29,469 nucleotides of DNA from Casp-actino8 sp041159745 (lineage in GTDB: Bacteria; Actinomycetota; Acidimicrobiia; Acidimicrobiales; Ilumatobacteraceae): positions 1-29,469 of the forward strand of contig JBEAXP010000134.1 of NCBI GenBank assembly GCA_041159745.1, given 5' to 3'. Below are positions 1 through 6,590 of the stretch, piece by piece. The position numbers and the translations under genes were made by a program. The notes under the pieces were generated by a model. It saw nothing but the letters and a program-made list of their open reading frames with translations. It had not been told where the DNA came from and did no database searches. How positions within the stretch are numbered: position 1 is the first letter of the stretch; the number at the start of each line of letters is the position of its first letter.

Positions 1-1
1 G

Positions 2-433
2 TTCGGCGATCTGGTTGCCGCCCTCGATGGTGAAGCCGTGCCGGCCGCTCGAACACTCGGTTTCGTCGCGACGATCATGGCCGAGCACGTGCGATTGCTG
101 TCGGCGCACTTCCCGTCCGACGATGCCGGAACCGATCGCGGCGTGCGTGATTTTCGCAAGCACGTGTCGTGGTATCTCACCGGCTATCCGGTGGGCGGCG
201 AGATTCGCGCGCGTTTGGCCATGGCCTCGTCGGTGAGCGAAGTCGACGATCTGCTCGGCGAGATGCTGGCGGTCAACGGTCCCGATCTGCCGGTGGTGTC
301 CGGCGGCGAACGCATTCGTCGCGGCAAGACCAACGGGCCCATTCGTGTCGCGTTGCCCGATGGCTATCTCGAGCGCCTCGACGACATGTGTGTTCCCGAC
401 GACAACGACGTGATGGCGTTGTCGGGTGGGTGA
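2..433 (+). CDS. dusB: tRNA-dihydrouridine synthase, C-terminal part (5' end outside window)
   Basis: The frame is open from base 2 and ends at TGA 431-433, giving the last 143 residues of a protein whose FMN-binding barrel lies before the window. The visible part matches the helical C-terminal tRNA-binding region of the DusB/Nifr3 family. A conserved RKHVSWYLTGYP block lies around residues 52-63, followed by a glycine and small-residue stretch and a helical tail. The family reduces uridine to dihydrouridine in tRNA D-loops, using FMN and NADPH, in the cytoplasm. The maf gene starts 15 bases after the stop, so the two are probably co-transcribed. Only the tail is visible, so the choice of DusB over another Dus subgroup rests on the RKH-WY motif. 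Confidence 0.82.
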   Translation, partial: FGDLVAALDGEAVPAARTLGFVATIMAEHVRLLSAHFPSDDAGTDRGVRDFRKHVSWYLTGYPVGGEIRARLAMASSVSEVDDLLGEMLAVNGPDLPVVSGGERIRRGKTNGPIRVALPDGYLERLDDMCVPDDNDVMALSGG

Positions 434-448
434 GCGGGAGCAACGACC

Positions 449-1054
449 GTGTCCGACGTGATTCTCGGTTCGAGTTCGCCTCGTCGGCTCGACTTGTTGC
501 GCGCGATCGGTGTCGAACCCCGTGTCGTCATTCCCGATGTGGACGAATCGGTTCGGGCCGGCGAGTCGCCCGAGGACTACGTGCGTCGGATCGCCTCGGC
601 CAAGCTCGATGCGGTGATGCGTCAGGTCGGGTCGGTCGCGGTGGGCACGGTGGTGATGGCCGCGGACACCACGGTGGACGTCGACGGCGAGATCTTCGCC
701 AAGCCGGCCGACGCCGACGACGCCCGGCGCATGTTGGGCGCCCTGTCGGGCCGAGCCCACCTGGTTCACACGGGGTGGGCGGTGGCCGTCGCCGTTCCGG
801 GCTGCCGGGGCAACGATTGGGAGGGCCACGTGGAGGTCACGACGGCCGTCGTGCGATTCCGCGAGGTGTCCGCCGTCGAGATCGACGCCTACGTCGCGTC
901 GGGGGAGCCGCTCGACCGGGCCGGGGCCTACGCCATCCAGGGTGGCGCGGGGGCGTTCCTCGACCGGCTGGAGGGCAGTCTGACGGCCGTGATCGGCCTG
1001 CCCACCGAGCGGATCGTCGAGGTCTGCTCGGGCCTCGGCGCGCGCCTGGTGTGA
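449..1054 (+). CDS. maf: Maf family nucleotide pyrophosphatase
   Basis: This 201-residue protein has the usual Maf length. Maf proteins hydrolyse non-canonical or modified nucleoside triphosphates to monophosphate and pyrophosphate, and have been linked to septum control. The sequence shows the N-terminal SSPRR signature at residues 9-13, the DES acidic site near 32-34, Lys52 in the ASAKLDA segment, the AADTTV motif with the likely general base Asp73, and the late YAIQGGAGAF block at 161-170. The usual GKP after the AADT motif reads AKP here (84-86), a mild deviation. The start is GTG 449, preceded by GGGAG at about 434-438. The gene sits 15 bases after the Dus gene, and the 155 bases after it carry the groES control region. 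Confidence 0.93.
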   Translation: MSDVILGSSSPRRLDLLRAIGVEPRVVIPDVDESVRAGESPEDYVRRIASAKLDAVMRQVGSVAVGTVVMAADTTVDVDGEIFAKPADADDARRMLGALSGRAHLVHTGWAVAVAVPGCRGNDWEGHVEVTTAVVRFREVSAVEIDAYVASGEPLDRAGAYAIQGGAGAFLDRLEGSLTAVIGLPTERIVEVCSGLGARLV

Positions 1055-1068
1055 TGGTCCGCCGGCCG

Positions 1069-1095
1069 TTAGCACTCTCCGCGCCCGGTTGCTAG
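1069..1095. promoter_or_regulatory. Degenerate CIRCE-like operator (upstream copy)
   Basis: The left arm TTAGCACTC (1069-1077) is a perfect CIRCE half-site. After exactly nine bases, the right arm GGTTGCTAG (1087-1095) matches 6 of 9 positions of GAGTGCTAA. It starts 49 bases upstream of the stronger CIRCE element. CIRCE is the HrcA repressor site. Several actinobacterial groESL operons carry two copies, so this may be a weaker second HrcA site. The weak right arm makes this less certain than the downstream copy. Confidence 0.6.
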
Positions 1096-1118
1096 ACGGC
1101 CTCGCGCGCCCGTAGTCT
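1089..1118 (+). promoter_or_regulatory. Candidate groES promoter between the CIRCE arms
   Basis: TTGCTA (1089-1094) as -35 and TAGTCT (1113-1118) as -10 are separated by 18 bases. Transcription would start near 1125, inside the downstream CIRCE. The -35 overlaps the right arm of the upstream CIRCE-like site and the -10 abuts the downstream site, so HrcA bound at either place would block RNA polymerase. The prediction comes from sequence match only. Confidence 0.5.
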
Positions 1119-1144
1119 TGGCACTCGCTCACCCCGAGTGCTAA
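1118..1144. promoter_or_regulatory. CIRCE operator (HrcA-binding site) of groES-groEL
   Basis: TTGGCACTC, nine spacer bases, then GAGTGCTAA match the CIRCE consensus TTAGCACTC-N9-GAGTGCTAA at 17 of 18 arm positions. It lies 66 bases before the groES start. The element is bound by HrcA at normal temperature and released on heat shock. No hrcA gene is in the window. Confidence 0.95.
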
Positions 1145-1194
1145 CCGCCCGGGGTGAGACCACATAACCAGTCACACGGGAACAATTCCAAGAC

Positions 1195-1206
1195 AACGGA
1201 GGCTCC
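1195..1206 (+). promoter_or_regulatory. Strong ribosome binding site of groES
   Basis: An ACGGAGGCT segment lies just before the ATG at 1210 with normal spacing. It is one of the clearest Shine-Dalgarno sequences in the window, in contrast to many genes here that have none. Confidence 0.75.
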
Positions 1207-1209
1207 AAC

Positions 1210-1503
1210 ATGAATCTCAAGCCCCTCGACGACCGCATCGTCGTCCGGCCCAACGAGGCCGAGGAGCGCACAGCGTCGGGTCTCGTGATCCCCGACACCG
1301 CCAAGGAGAAGCCGCAGCAGGGCACCGTCCTCGCCGTCGGCCCCGGTCGCTGGAGCGACGACGAGGGCAAGCACTTCGCTCTCGACGTCAAGGTCGGCGA
1401 CACCGTCCTCTATTCGAAGTACGGCGGAACCGAGGTGTCGGTGCAGGGCGAAGACCTTCTCATCCTCACCAGCCGCGACGTGCTCGCCATCGTCACGAAG
1501 TGA
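1210..1503 (+). CDS. groES: Co-chaperonin GroES (Hsp10)
   Basis: This 97-residue protein has the standard GroES length. It begins MNLKPLDDRIVV and carries the mobile loop around residues 17-34 (EERTASGLVIPDTAKEKP), which docks onto GroEL. It ends in the usual ILTSRDVLAIV strand. GroES caps the GroEL folding chamber in an ATP-dependent cycle in the cytoplasm. The start ATG 1210 has a strong ribosome binding site. groEL follows 11 bases after the stop, so this is a classical bicistronic operon. The upstream CIRCE sites imply repression by HrcA and induction by heat. Confidence 0.98.
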   Translation: MNLKPLDDRIVVRPNEAEERTASGLVIPDTAKEKPQQGTVLAVGPGRWSDDEGKHFALDVKVGDTVLYSKYGGTEVSVQGEDLLILTSRDVLAIVTK

Positions 1504-1514
1504 GTCGCTGACAC

Positions 1515-3161
1515 ATGGCCAAGCAACTGAAGTTCGACGAGGAAGCGCGGCGTGCCCTCGAGGCCGGTGTCAACAAGCTCGCTGACGCGGTGCGCGTGAC
1601 ACTCGGACCCAAGGGTCGCAACGTCGTTCTCGACAAGAAGTTCGGCGCACCGACCATCACCAACGACGGTGTGTCGATCGCCAAGGAAGTCGAACTCGAA
1701 GATCCCTTCGAGAACATGGGCGCACAGCTCGTGAAGGAAGTCGCCACCAAGACGAACGACGTCGCGGGTGACGGCACCACCACGGCCACGGTGCTCGCTC
1801 AGTCGATGGTGTCGCACGGTCTGCGCAACGTCACCGCGGGTGCCAACCCGATGGGATTGAAGCGCGGTATCGAAAAGGCGGTCGCGGCCGCGGTGGAGTC
1901 CATCAAGGCTCTCGCCAAGAAGGTCGAGGACAAGTCCGAGATCGCCAGCGTCGCCACCATCTCGGCGGCTGATGCGGCCATCGGCGGCGTCATCGCCGAC
2001 GCGATCGACAAGGTCGGCAAGGACGGTGTGGTCACCGTCGAAGAGAGCAACACCTTCGGCATCGAACTCGATTTCACCGAGGGCATGCTCTTCGACAAGG
2101 GCTACCTGTCGCCGTACTTCGTCACCGACGCCGAGCGTCAAGAAGCCGTGCTCGACGATCCGTACATCCTTCTGTACGGCGCGAAGATCTCGACCGTGCA
2201 GGCGATCCTGCCCACGCTCGAGGCCGTCATGAAGTCGGGCAAGGCGCTCGTGATCATCGCCGAAGACATCGAGGGCGAGGCTCTGGCCACTCTCGTCGTC
2301 AACAAGATCCGCGGCACGTTCAACTCGGTGGCCGTGAAGGCTCCCGGCTTCGGTGATCGCCGCAAGGCGATGCTGCAGGACATGGCCGTTCTCACCGGCG
2401 GTCAGGTCATCAGCGAGGAAGTCGGCCTCAAGCTCGAGAACGTCACGCTCGATCTGCTGGGTCGCGCCAAGCGCGTCATCGTCACCAAGGACGAGACCAC
2501 GATCGTCGACGGTGCGGGCGACCGCTCCGACGTCGACGGGCGCATCAACCAGATCAAGACAGAGATCGAGAACACCGACTCCGATTGGGATCGCGAGAAG
2601 CTCCAGGAGCGACTGGCCAAGTTGGCCGGAGGCGTGGCCGTCATCAAGGTGGGCGCGGCGACCGAAGTCGAACTCAAGGAGAAGAAGCACCGCATCGAGG
2701 ACGCCGTCTCGGCCACTCGCGCGGCGATCGAAGAAGGTGTGGTGCCCGGTGGCGGAACCGCTCTGTTGCGCGCTCGCGCGGCCGTGAAGAAGACACTCGA
2801 CACGTTGTCGGGTGACGAGGCCACGGGTGCTCGCACGGTGTGGGAGTCGCTCGAGGCTCCGGCCCGCAACATCGCCGACAACGCCGGCCTCGAGGGTGCC
2901 CTCGTGGTTCAGCGTGTGGAAAGCGAGAAGGGTTCGGTCGGACTCAACGCAGCGACCGGCGAGTACGTCGACCTCGTGAAGGCCGGCATCATCGACCCGG
3001 CCAAGGTCACGCGGGCGGCGTTGCAGAACGCGGCGTCGATTGCGGCTCTGGTGCTCACCACTGAGTGTCTCGTGGCCGACAAGCCCGAGAAGAAGCCGGC
3101 GATGCCCGCGGGCGGCGCCGGTGGTATGGGCGGCATGGGCGGAATGCCCGGAATGATGTAA
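1515..3161 (+). CDS. groEL: Chaperonin GroEL (Hsp60)
   Basis: This is a full-length GroEL of 548 residues. It has the conserved ATPase features TNDGVS (Asp51), GDGTTTATV (Asp86) and GGGTA (about residues 413-417). The C-terminus is a GGM-type tail (GGAGGMGGMGGMPGMM), which lies inside the folding cavity. The start is ATG 1515, 11 bases after groES, with little Shine-Dalgarno sequence, so translation may be coupled to groES. In mycobacteria and several other actinobacteria the groES-linked copy (GroEL1) has a histidine-rich tail and the GGM-tailed copy is unlinked. Here the linked copy has the GGM tail. The gene is followed by a large palindrome and convergent glpX. Confidence 0.98.
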   Translation: MAKQLKFDEEARRALEAGVNKLADAVRVTLGPKGRNVVLDKKFGAPTITNDGVSIAKEVELEDPFENMGAQLVKEVATKTNDVAGDGTTTATVLAQSMVSHGLRNVTAGANPMGLKRGIEKAVAAAVESIKALAKKVEDKSEIASVATISAADAAIGGVIADAIDKVGKDGVVTVEESNTFGIELDFTEGMLFDKGYLSPYFVTDAERQEAVLDDPYILLYGAKISTVQAILPTLEAVMKSGKALVIIAEDIEGEALATLVVNKIRGTFNSVAVKAPGFGDRRKAMLQDMAVLTGGQVISEEVGLKLENVTLDLLGRAKRVIVTKDETTIVDGAGDRSDVDGRINQIKTEIENTDSDWDREKLQERLAKLAGGVAVIKVGAATEVELKEKKHRIEDAVSATRAAIEEGVVPGGGTALLRARAAVKKTLDTLSGDEATGARTVWESLEAPARNIADNAGLEGALVVQRVESEKGSVGLNAATGEYVDLVKAGIIDPAKVTRAALQNAASIAALVLTTECLVADKPEKKPAMPAGGAGGMGGMGGMPGMM

Positions 3162-3186
3162 CCCACACCACCGCTATCTCTCTGCG

Positions 3187-3294
3187 ATTGGGCGCGAAAC
3201 CATGCCAGAAATGGCAGGTTTTGCGCCCAACGCGTTTCTGCCACCGCGTGTTGGGCGTCAGACATGCCAGAAGTGGCATGGTTTCGCGCCCAAT
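3187..3294. repeat. Two-level palindrome: inverted pair of hairpin units between groEL and glpX (REP/BIME-like)
   Basis: Hairpin A is at 3188-3230: arms TTGGGCGCGAAACCATGCCA and TGGCAGGTTTTGCGCCCAA, GAAA loop, one bulge and one G-T pair. Hairpin B is at 3251-3293 with a GAAG loop and an internal mismatch. Read on opposite strands, A and B are copies of each other. The outer 21 bases at 3187-3207 and 3274-3294 are exact inverted repeats, and the inner halves agree at 15 of 19 positions. A third small stem (3225-3234 with 3245-3256) joins them. It can fold from either strand, so it may terminate both convergent genes. The inverted pairing resembles REP pairs in BIMEs. No long T-tract follows either hairpin. 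Confidence 0.85.
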
Positions 3295-3304
3295 GGGGGA
3301 TGTG

Positions 3305-4291
3305 TCAGGCGTAGTCGACGGAGGAGAATTCGCGGAGTTTGTCGAGGCGGTGACGCGCTTCGATCAAGCGCACCGTCCCCGAACGTGACCTCATCACCAA
3401 GCTCTGCGTCGACGCACCGCCCGGATAGAACCGCACGCCCTTCAGCAACTCACCATCGGTCACTCCCGTCGCGGCGAAGAAGCAGTTGTCACCGCGCACC
3501 AGATCGTCGGTCGTGAGCACCGCATCGAGGTCGTAGCCCGCCGCGATCGCCGCGCGCTTCTCCGATTCGTTGCGCGGCCACAGACGACCTTGAATCTCGC
3601 CGCCCATGCACTTGAGCGCCGCCGCCGCGGTGACTCCTTCGGGAGTTCCGCCGATACCGAACAGCACGTCGACACCGGCATCGGGCCAGGCCGCCGCCAT
3701 CGCGCCGAAGATGTCGCCGTCGCTGATGAGCTTGATACGCGCACCCGTGCTGCGCACCTCCTCGATCAAACCCTCGTGACGATCGCGGTCGAGGATCACG
3801 ACCGTCAGGTCGCGCACACTCTCGCCCTTGGCCTTGGCGATCCACTTGAGGTTCTGGGTGGGCGTCGCCGTGATGTCGATGTGGCCCACCGCGGCCGGTC
3901 CCACCGCGATCTTCTCCATGTACATGCACGGTCCGGGATTGAACATCGTGCCGCGCTCGGACACCGCGATCACCGACAGCGCGTTGCCCCGGCCGAGCGA
4001 CGTGAGAGTGGTGCCATCGATCGGATCGACGGCCACGTCGGTCTTGGTGCTCGAACCGTCGCCGACGATCTCGCCGTTGAACAGCATCGGCGCTTCGTCC
4101 TTCTCGCCCTCGCCGATGACCACCAGACCATCCATCGGAACGGTGGCCAGCACGGTGCGCATGGCGTCGACGGCCGCGCCGTCGACGCCGTTCTTGTCGC
4201 CGCGACCCACCCAACGGGCGGCGGCCAGGGCCGCCGACTCGGTGACGCGCACCAGTTCCATGGCGAGGTTGCGGGAGGGCTGTTCGGGCAT
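3305..4291 (-). CDS. glpX: Fructose-1,6-bisphosphatase, class II (GlpX)
   Basis: This 328-residue protein has the typical GlpX length. It removes the 1-phosphate of fructose 1,6-bisphosphate in gluconeogenesis and is Mg or Mn dependent and cytoplasmic. Class II motifs in order are GRGDKNGVDGAA (29-40), IGEGEKDEAPML (59-70) and the metal-binding DVAVDPIDGTT (85-95), then a sugar-phosphate region with ISDGD and FGIGGTPEG. GlpX is the usual gluconeogenic FBPase of actinobacteria. The start ATG at 4291 has TACCGT ending seven bases upstream and no Shine-Dalgarno sequence, so the mRNA is probably leaderless. It is divergent from the S9 peptidase (76-base gap) and convergent with groEL. Confidence 0.97.
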   Translation of the reverse strand: MPEQPSRNLAMELVRVTESAALAAARWVGRGDKNGVDGAAVDAMRTVLATVPMDGLVVIGEGEKDEAPMLFNGEIVGDGSSTKTDVAVDPIDGTTLTSLGRGNALSVIAVSERGTMFNPGPCMYMEKIAVGPAAVGHIDITATPTQNLKWIAKAKGESVRDLTVVILDRDRHEGLIEEVRSTGARIKLISDGDIFGAMAAAWPDAGVDVLFGIGGTPEGVTAAAALKCMGGEIQGRLWPRNESEKRAAIAAGYDLDAVLTTDDLVRGDNCFFAATGVTDGELLKGVRFYPGGASTQSLVMRSRSGTVRLIEARHRLDKLREFSSVDYA

Positions 4292-4298
4292 GGGTTCA

Positions 4299-4304
4299 AC
4301 GGTA
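4299..4304 (-). promoter_or_regulatory. -10 element of glpX, leaderless arrangement
   Basis: TACCGT on the minus strand ends seven bases before the glpX ATG. Transcription would start at or next to the A of the ATG. No clear -35 is visible. Confidence 0.55.
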
Positions 4305-4355
4305 GTCCTCGGCCCCGGTCGGGCCGGGGGTGGCCCGGGCGCTCGACATCGCTCC

Positions 4356-4361
4356 TACGCT
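4356..4361 (+). promoter_or_regulatory. -10 element of the S9 peptidase gene, leaderless arrangement
   Basis: TACGCT ends six bases before the ATG at 4368. It supports that ATG over any start further upstream in the same open frame, which would run through glpX on the other strand. Confidence 0.55.
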
Positions 4362-4367
4362 GGTCAC

Positions 4368-6119
4368 ATGGCGGGTCGATTGAGTCTGGAGGCCTGTCTG
4401 GCCGGGCGAGACCTCACCGAGCCCCGTCTCTCACCCGATGGACGCACCGTCGCCTTCGTGGCCTCCACACCCGGCCCCGACGGTTCACGCGCCGACGTCA
4501 TCGTGATGTCGGTCGACGGCGGACCCGAACGGATCCTCACGACCGACCCGGTGCGCGCCGGCCGGGCCCTGGGCGGGGGAGTCGTCGAGTGGTGGCCCGA
4601 CGGCCGTTCCCTCGTGGTGATCGACAAGGCCGGTGATCTCGTCCGCATCTCCCTCGACGGTCGCGCGACCCGGCTGCTCGCGGCCGAAGGTCGAACTCTG
4701 TCGTCGCCGGCCGTGTCGGCGGATGGTTCGCGTGTCGTGCTTGCGATCGATCAAGCCGAGATCGTCGTGCTCGACGCGGCAACCGGGCGCACCGAGCGCG
4801 TCGATCGAGGCGATCACGATTTCGTGATCGATCCGGTGTGGTGGCGCGATCACCCGCTCTGGATGGCGTGGAACGCACCCCACATGCCGTGGGATCGCAG
4901 TGCTCTCGTGACCCCGGCTGGTGTGATGGCCGACGCCGCCGACCGCCAGATTCAACAGCCGCGCGTGGCGGCCGACGGTTCGACATTGGCGTGGCTCGAC
5001 GACGCATCGGGCTGGCTGAACGTCGTCCTCGCCGACGGCCGTCGTGTGAGCGAACCCCACGAGCACGGCGGTCCGTCGTGGGGCGAACGGCAACGCTCGT
5101 GGTGCTGGAGCCCGGACGGCCGTTCGATCGCGTTCGTGCGCAACGAAGGCGGCTTCGGCCGTTTGTGCACGTTCGACATCGCCACTGGCGACGTGGTCGA
5201 GCGGGCCAAAGCGGTGCACGGGCAGTTGTCGTGGCTCGGCCATCATCTCGTCGCCCTGCGCTCGGGCGGCAAGACGCCGACTCAAGTCGTCGCGTACGAC
5301 ACGTCATCCGACGACTGGTCGCGACGCACCCTCGCGATCGGACCGACGCACGCGTGGGACGACGAGTCGTCTCTCGTCGAACCCCGACTCGTCGAAGCGG
5401 CGGCGAGCGACGGCACTCGTCTCCACGCACGCCTGTTCGAGAGCCCGCGGCCGAACGGCTCGCTCATCTGCTGGGTGCACGGCGGCCCCACCGACCAGTG
5501 GCAGGTCACCTTCATGCCGCGTTTCAACTATTGGCTCGATCGCGGCTGGTCGATTCTGGTTCCCGATCACCGTGGGAGCACCGGTCACGGTCGCGCGTTC
5601 ACCGCCGGCTTGCGCGGGCGATGGGGTGAGGTCGACGCGCACGACGTCGCCGATCTGGTCGATCATGTCGCCGACGGTCGGCGAGTGTTCGCCTTTGGCT
5701 CGTCGGCCGGCGGACTCACGGCTCTCGGACTCGCGCGGCTCCGATCGATCGCCGGTGTCGTCGTCGCGTATCCCGTGACCGACATCGCCGGTCTCGACGA
5801 TGCCACGCATCGATTCGAGGCGCACTACAACCGCTCGCTCGTGGGTGATCGCGACACCACCGTGCGACTCTCGCGCGAACGCTCGCCGATTCACCACGCC
5901 GACTCGTTGGCGCGCGTGCCGCTGCTCCTCTTCCACGGCGACGCCGATCCGGTCGTGCCGATCGATCAGAGCCGTCGCTTGGTGAACGCGGTGCGCATGG
6001 CTGGCGGTGACGCCGAACTCGTGGAGTACGCGGGGGAGGGCCACGGCTTTCGCGATCCCGAACATCGGCGTGACGAGTATCGCCGGACCGAAGAGTTCCT
6101 GGTTCGCCACTCTTCCTGA
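4368..6119 (+). CDS. S9 family (prolyl oligopeptidase / acylaminoacyl-peptidase type) serine peptidase
   Basis: The protein has 583 residues from ATG 4368. The N-terminal ~340 residues carry repeated SPDGR-type strands (LSPDGRTVAF at 22-31, WSPDGRSIAF near 250) typical of the beta-propeller of S9 peptidases. The C-terminal alpha/beta hydrolase domain starts near residue 350. It shows the oxyanion HGGPTDQW motif, the nucleophile elbow GSSAGG (Ser446), HGDADPVVP (Asp527) and GEGHGF (His559), a complete triad. S9C-like enzymes release residues from short or N-acylated peptides. No signal peptide is visible, so it is probably cytoplasmic. The frame is open far upstream, but that part is antisense to glpX and is not coding. 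The substrate cannot be told from sequence. Confidence 0.92.
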   Translation: MAGRLSLEACLAGRDLTEPRLSPDGRTVAFVASTPGPDGSRADVIVMSVDGGPERILTTDPVRAGRALGGGVVEWWPDGRSLVVIDKAGDLVRISLDGRATRLLAAEGRTLSSPAVSADGSRVVLAIDQAEIVVLDAATGRTERVDRGDHDFVIDPVWWRDHPLWMAWNAPHMPWDRSALVTPAGVMADAADRQIQQPRVAADGSTLAWLDDASGWLNVVLADGRRVSEPHEHGGPSWGERQRSWCWSPDGRSIAFVRNEGGFGRLCTFDIATGDVVERAKAVHGQLSWLGHHLVALRSGGKTPTQVVAYDTSSDDWSRRTLAIGPTHAWDDESSLVEPRLVEAAASDGTRLHARLFESPRPNGSLICWVHGGPTDQWQVTFMPRFNYWLDRGWSILVPDHRGSTGHGRAFTAGLRGRWGEVDAHDVADLVDHVADGRRVFAFGSSAGGLTALGLARLRSIAGVVVAYPVTDIAGLDDATHRFEAHYNRSLVGDRDTTVRLSRERSPIHHADSLARVPLLLFHGDADPVVPIDQSRRLVNAVRMAGGDAELVEYAGEGHGFRDPEHRRDEYRRTEEFLVRHSS

Positions 6120-6126
6120 AGGCGGA

Positions 6127-6132
6127 TAGCGT
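6127..6132 (+). promoter_or_regulatory. -10 element of the duplicated-motif gene, leaderless arrangement
   Basis: TAGCGT ends seven bases before the GTG at 6140, with TTCGCC 18 bases further upstream as a weak -35. The 20-base gap after the S9 gene contains the -10 itself. Confidence 0.5.
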
Positions 6133-6139
6133 CGCCGAC

Positions 6140-6580
6140 GTGACCGATTGGAACCCGCTCGATCCCGACGCCGCCAATGTCTTCTACGACTTGTCGTCGT
6201 GGTCGTCCGATCAGCAGGCCGAACTCACCGCTCTTCTCGCCAACGCCGACATCGCCCACGCGTGGGTCGAGAGCGAGCTCGTCGTGTCGGAGGAATTCGA
6301 GGACGTCGTCGATCGCATCTTCGAACGCCTCGAGAAGGAACTCGGTATCGGCTCCACCGCGGTGACGGGTGGCGTGGGCGACGGAGACGAAGTCACCGAA
6401 TACGAGCTCGACGAGTACTCGATCGCCGAACGTCGCGAGATCACCGAGCGTCTCGTCGCCGCCCGGATCACGCACCGCTGGGTCGAGGACACGCTCGTGG
6501 TTCCGACGGCCGCCGAAGACATGGTCGAGGACATTCTCGACGAATACGACGACGTCGAACTCGACGACGACTCGGTCTGA
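6140..6580 (+). CDS. Acidic two-repeat protein of unknown function
   Basis: This 146-residue, strongly acidic protein has no signal peptide or membrane segment. I do not recognise the family with confidence. Residues about 16-61 and 88-133 are two copies of one motif that align without gaps over 46 positions with 19 identities by my count. The pattern is Y-x-L...E-[LI]-T..L..A.I.H.WVE..LVV....ED.V..I. Each copy looks like a helix, then the HxWVExxLVV strand, then a helix. This resembles the small ferredoxin-like units of DUF2007-type signalling proteins, which is inference. A Gly/Asp linker (70-87) joins the copies and an Asp/Glu tail ends the protein. The J-domain gene starts ten bases downstream. 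Confidence 0.85.
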   Translation: MTDWNPLDPDAANVFYDLSSWSSDQQAELTALLANADIAHAWVESELVVSEEFEDVVDRIFERLEKELGIGSTAVTGGVGDGDEVTEYELDEYSIAERREITERLVAARITHRWVEDTLVVPTAAEDMVEDILDEYDDVELDDDSV

Positions 6581-6590
6581 CGGACTCGCC

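Noticed and set aside
1410..2690. Long minus-strand frame (426 residues) opposite groEL
   Set aside because: It is the antisense of a clearly coding gene. High G+C codon use leaves few stops in that frame, and its translation has no family resemblance.
3225..3256. Possible integron attC site (GCCCAAC ... GTTGGGC)
   Set aside because: The core sites fit RYYYAAC and GTTRRRY, but the span is 32 bases, below known attC sizes, with no cassette or integrase. It is part of the larger palindrome.
3828..4367. Upstream extension of the S9 peptidase frame
   Set aside because: It lies antisense to glpX. The homologous region starts at ATG 4368, which also has a -10 element six bases upstream.
3590..4636. 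Plus-strand frame (348 residues) opposite glpX
   Set aside because: It is a shadow of glpX and the S9 gene and has no recognisable domain.
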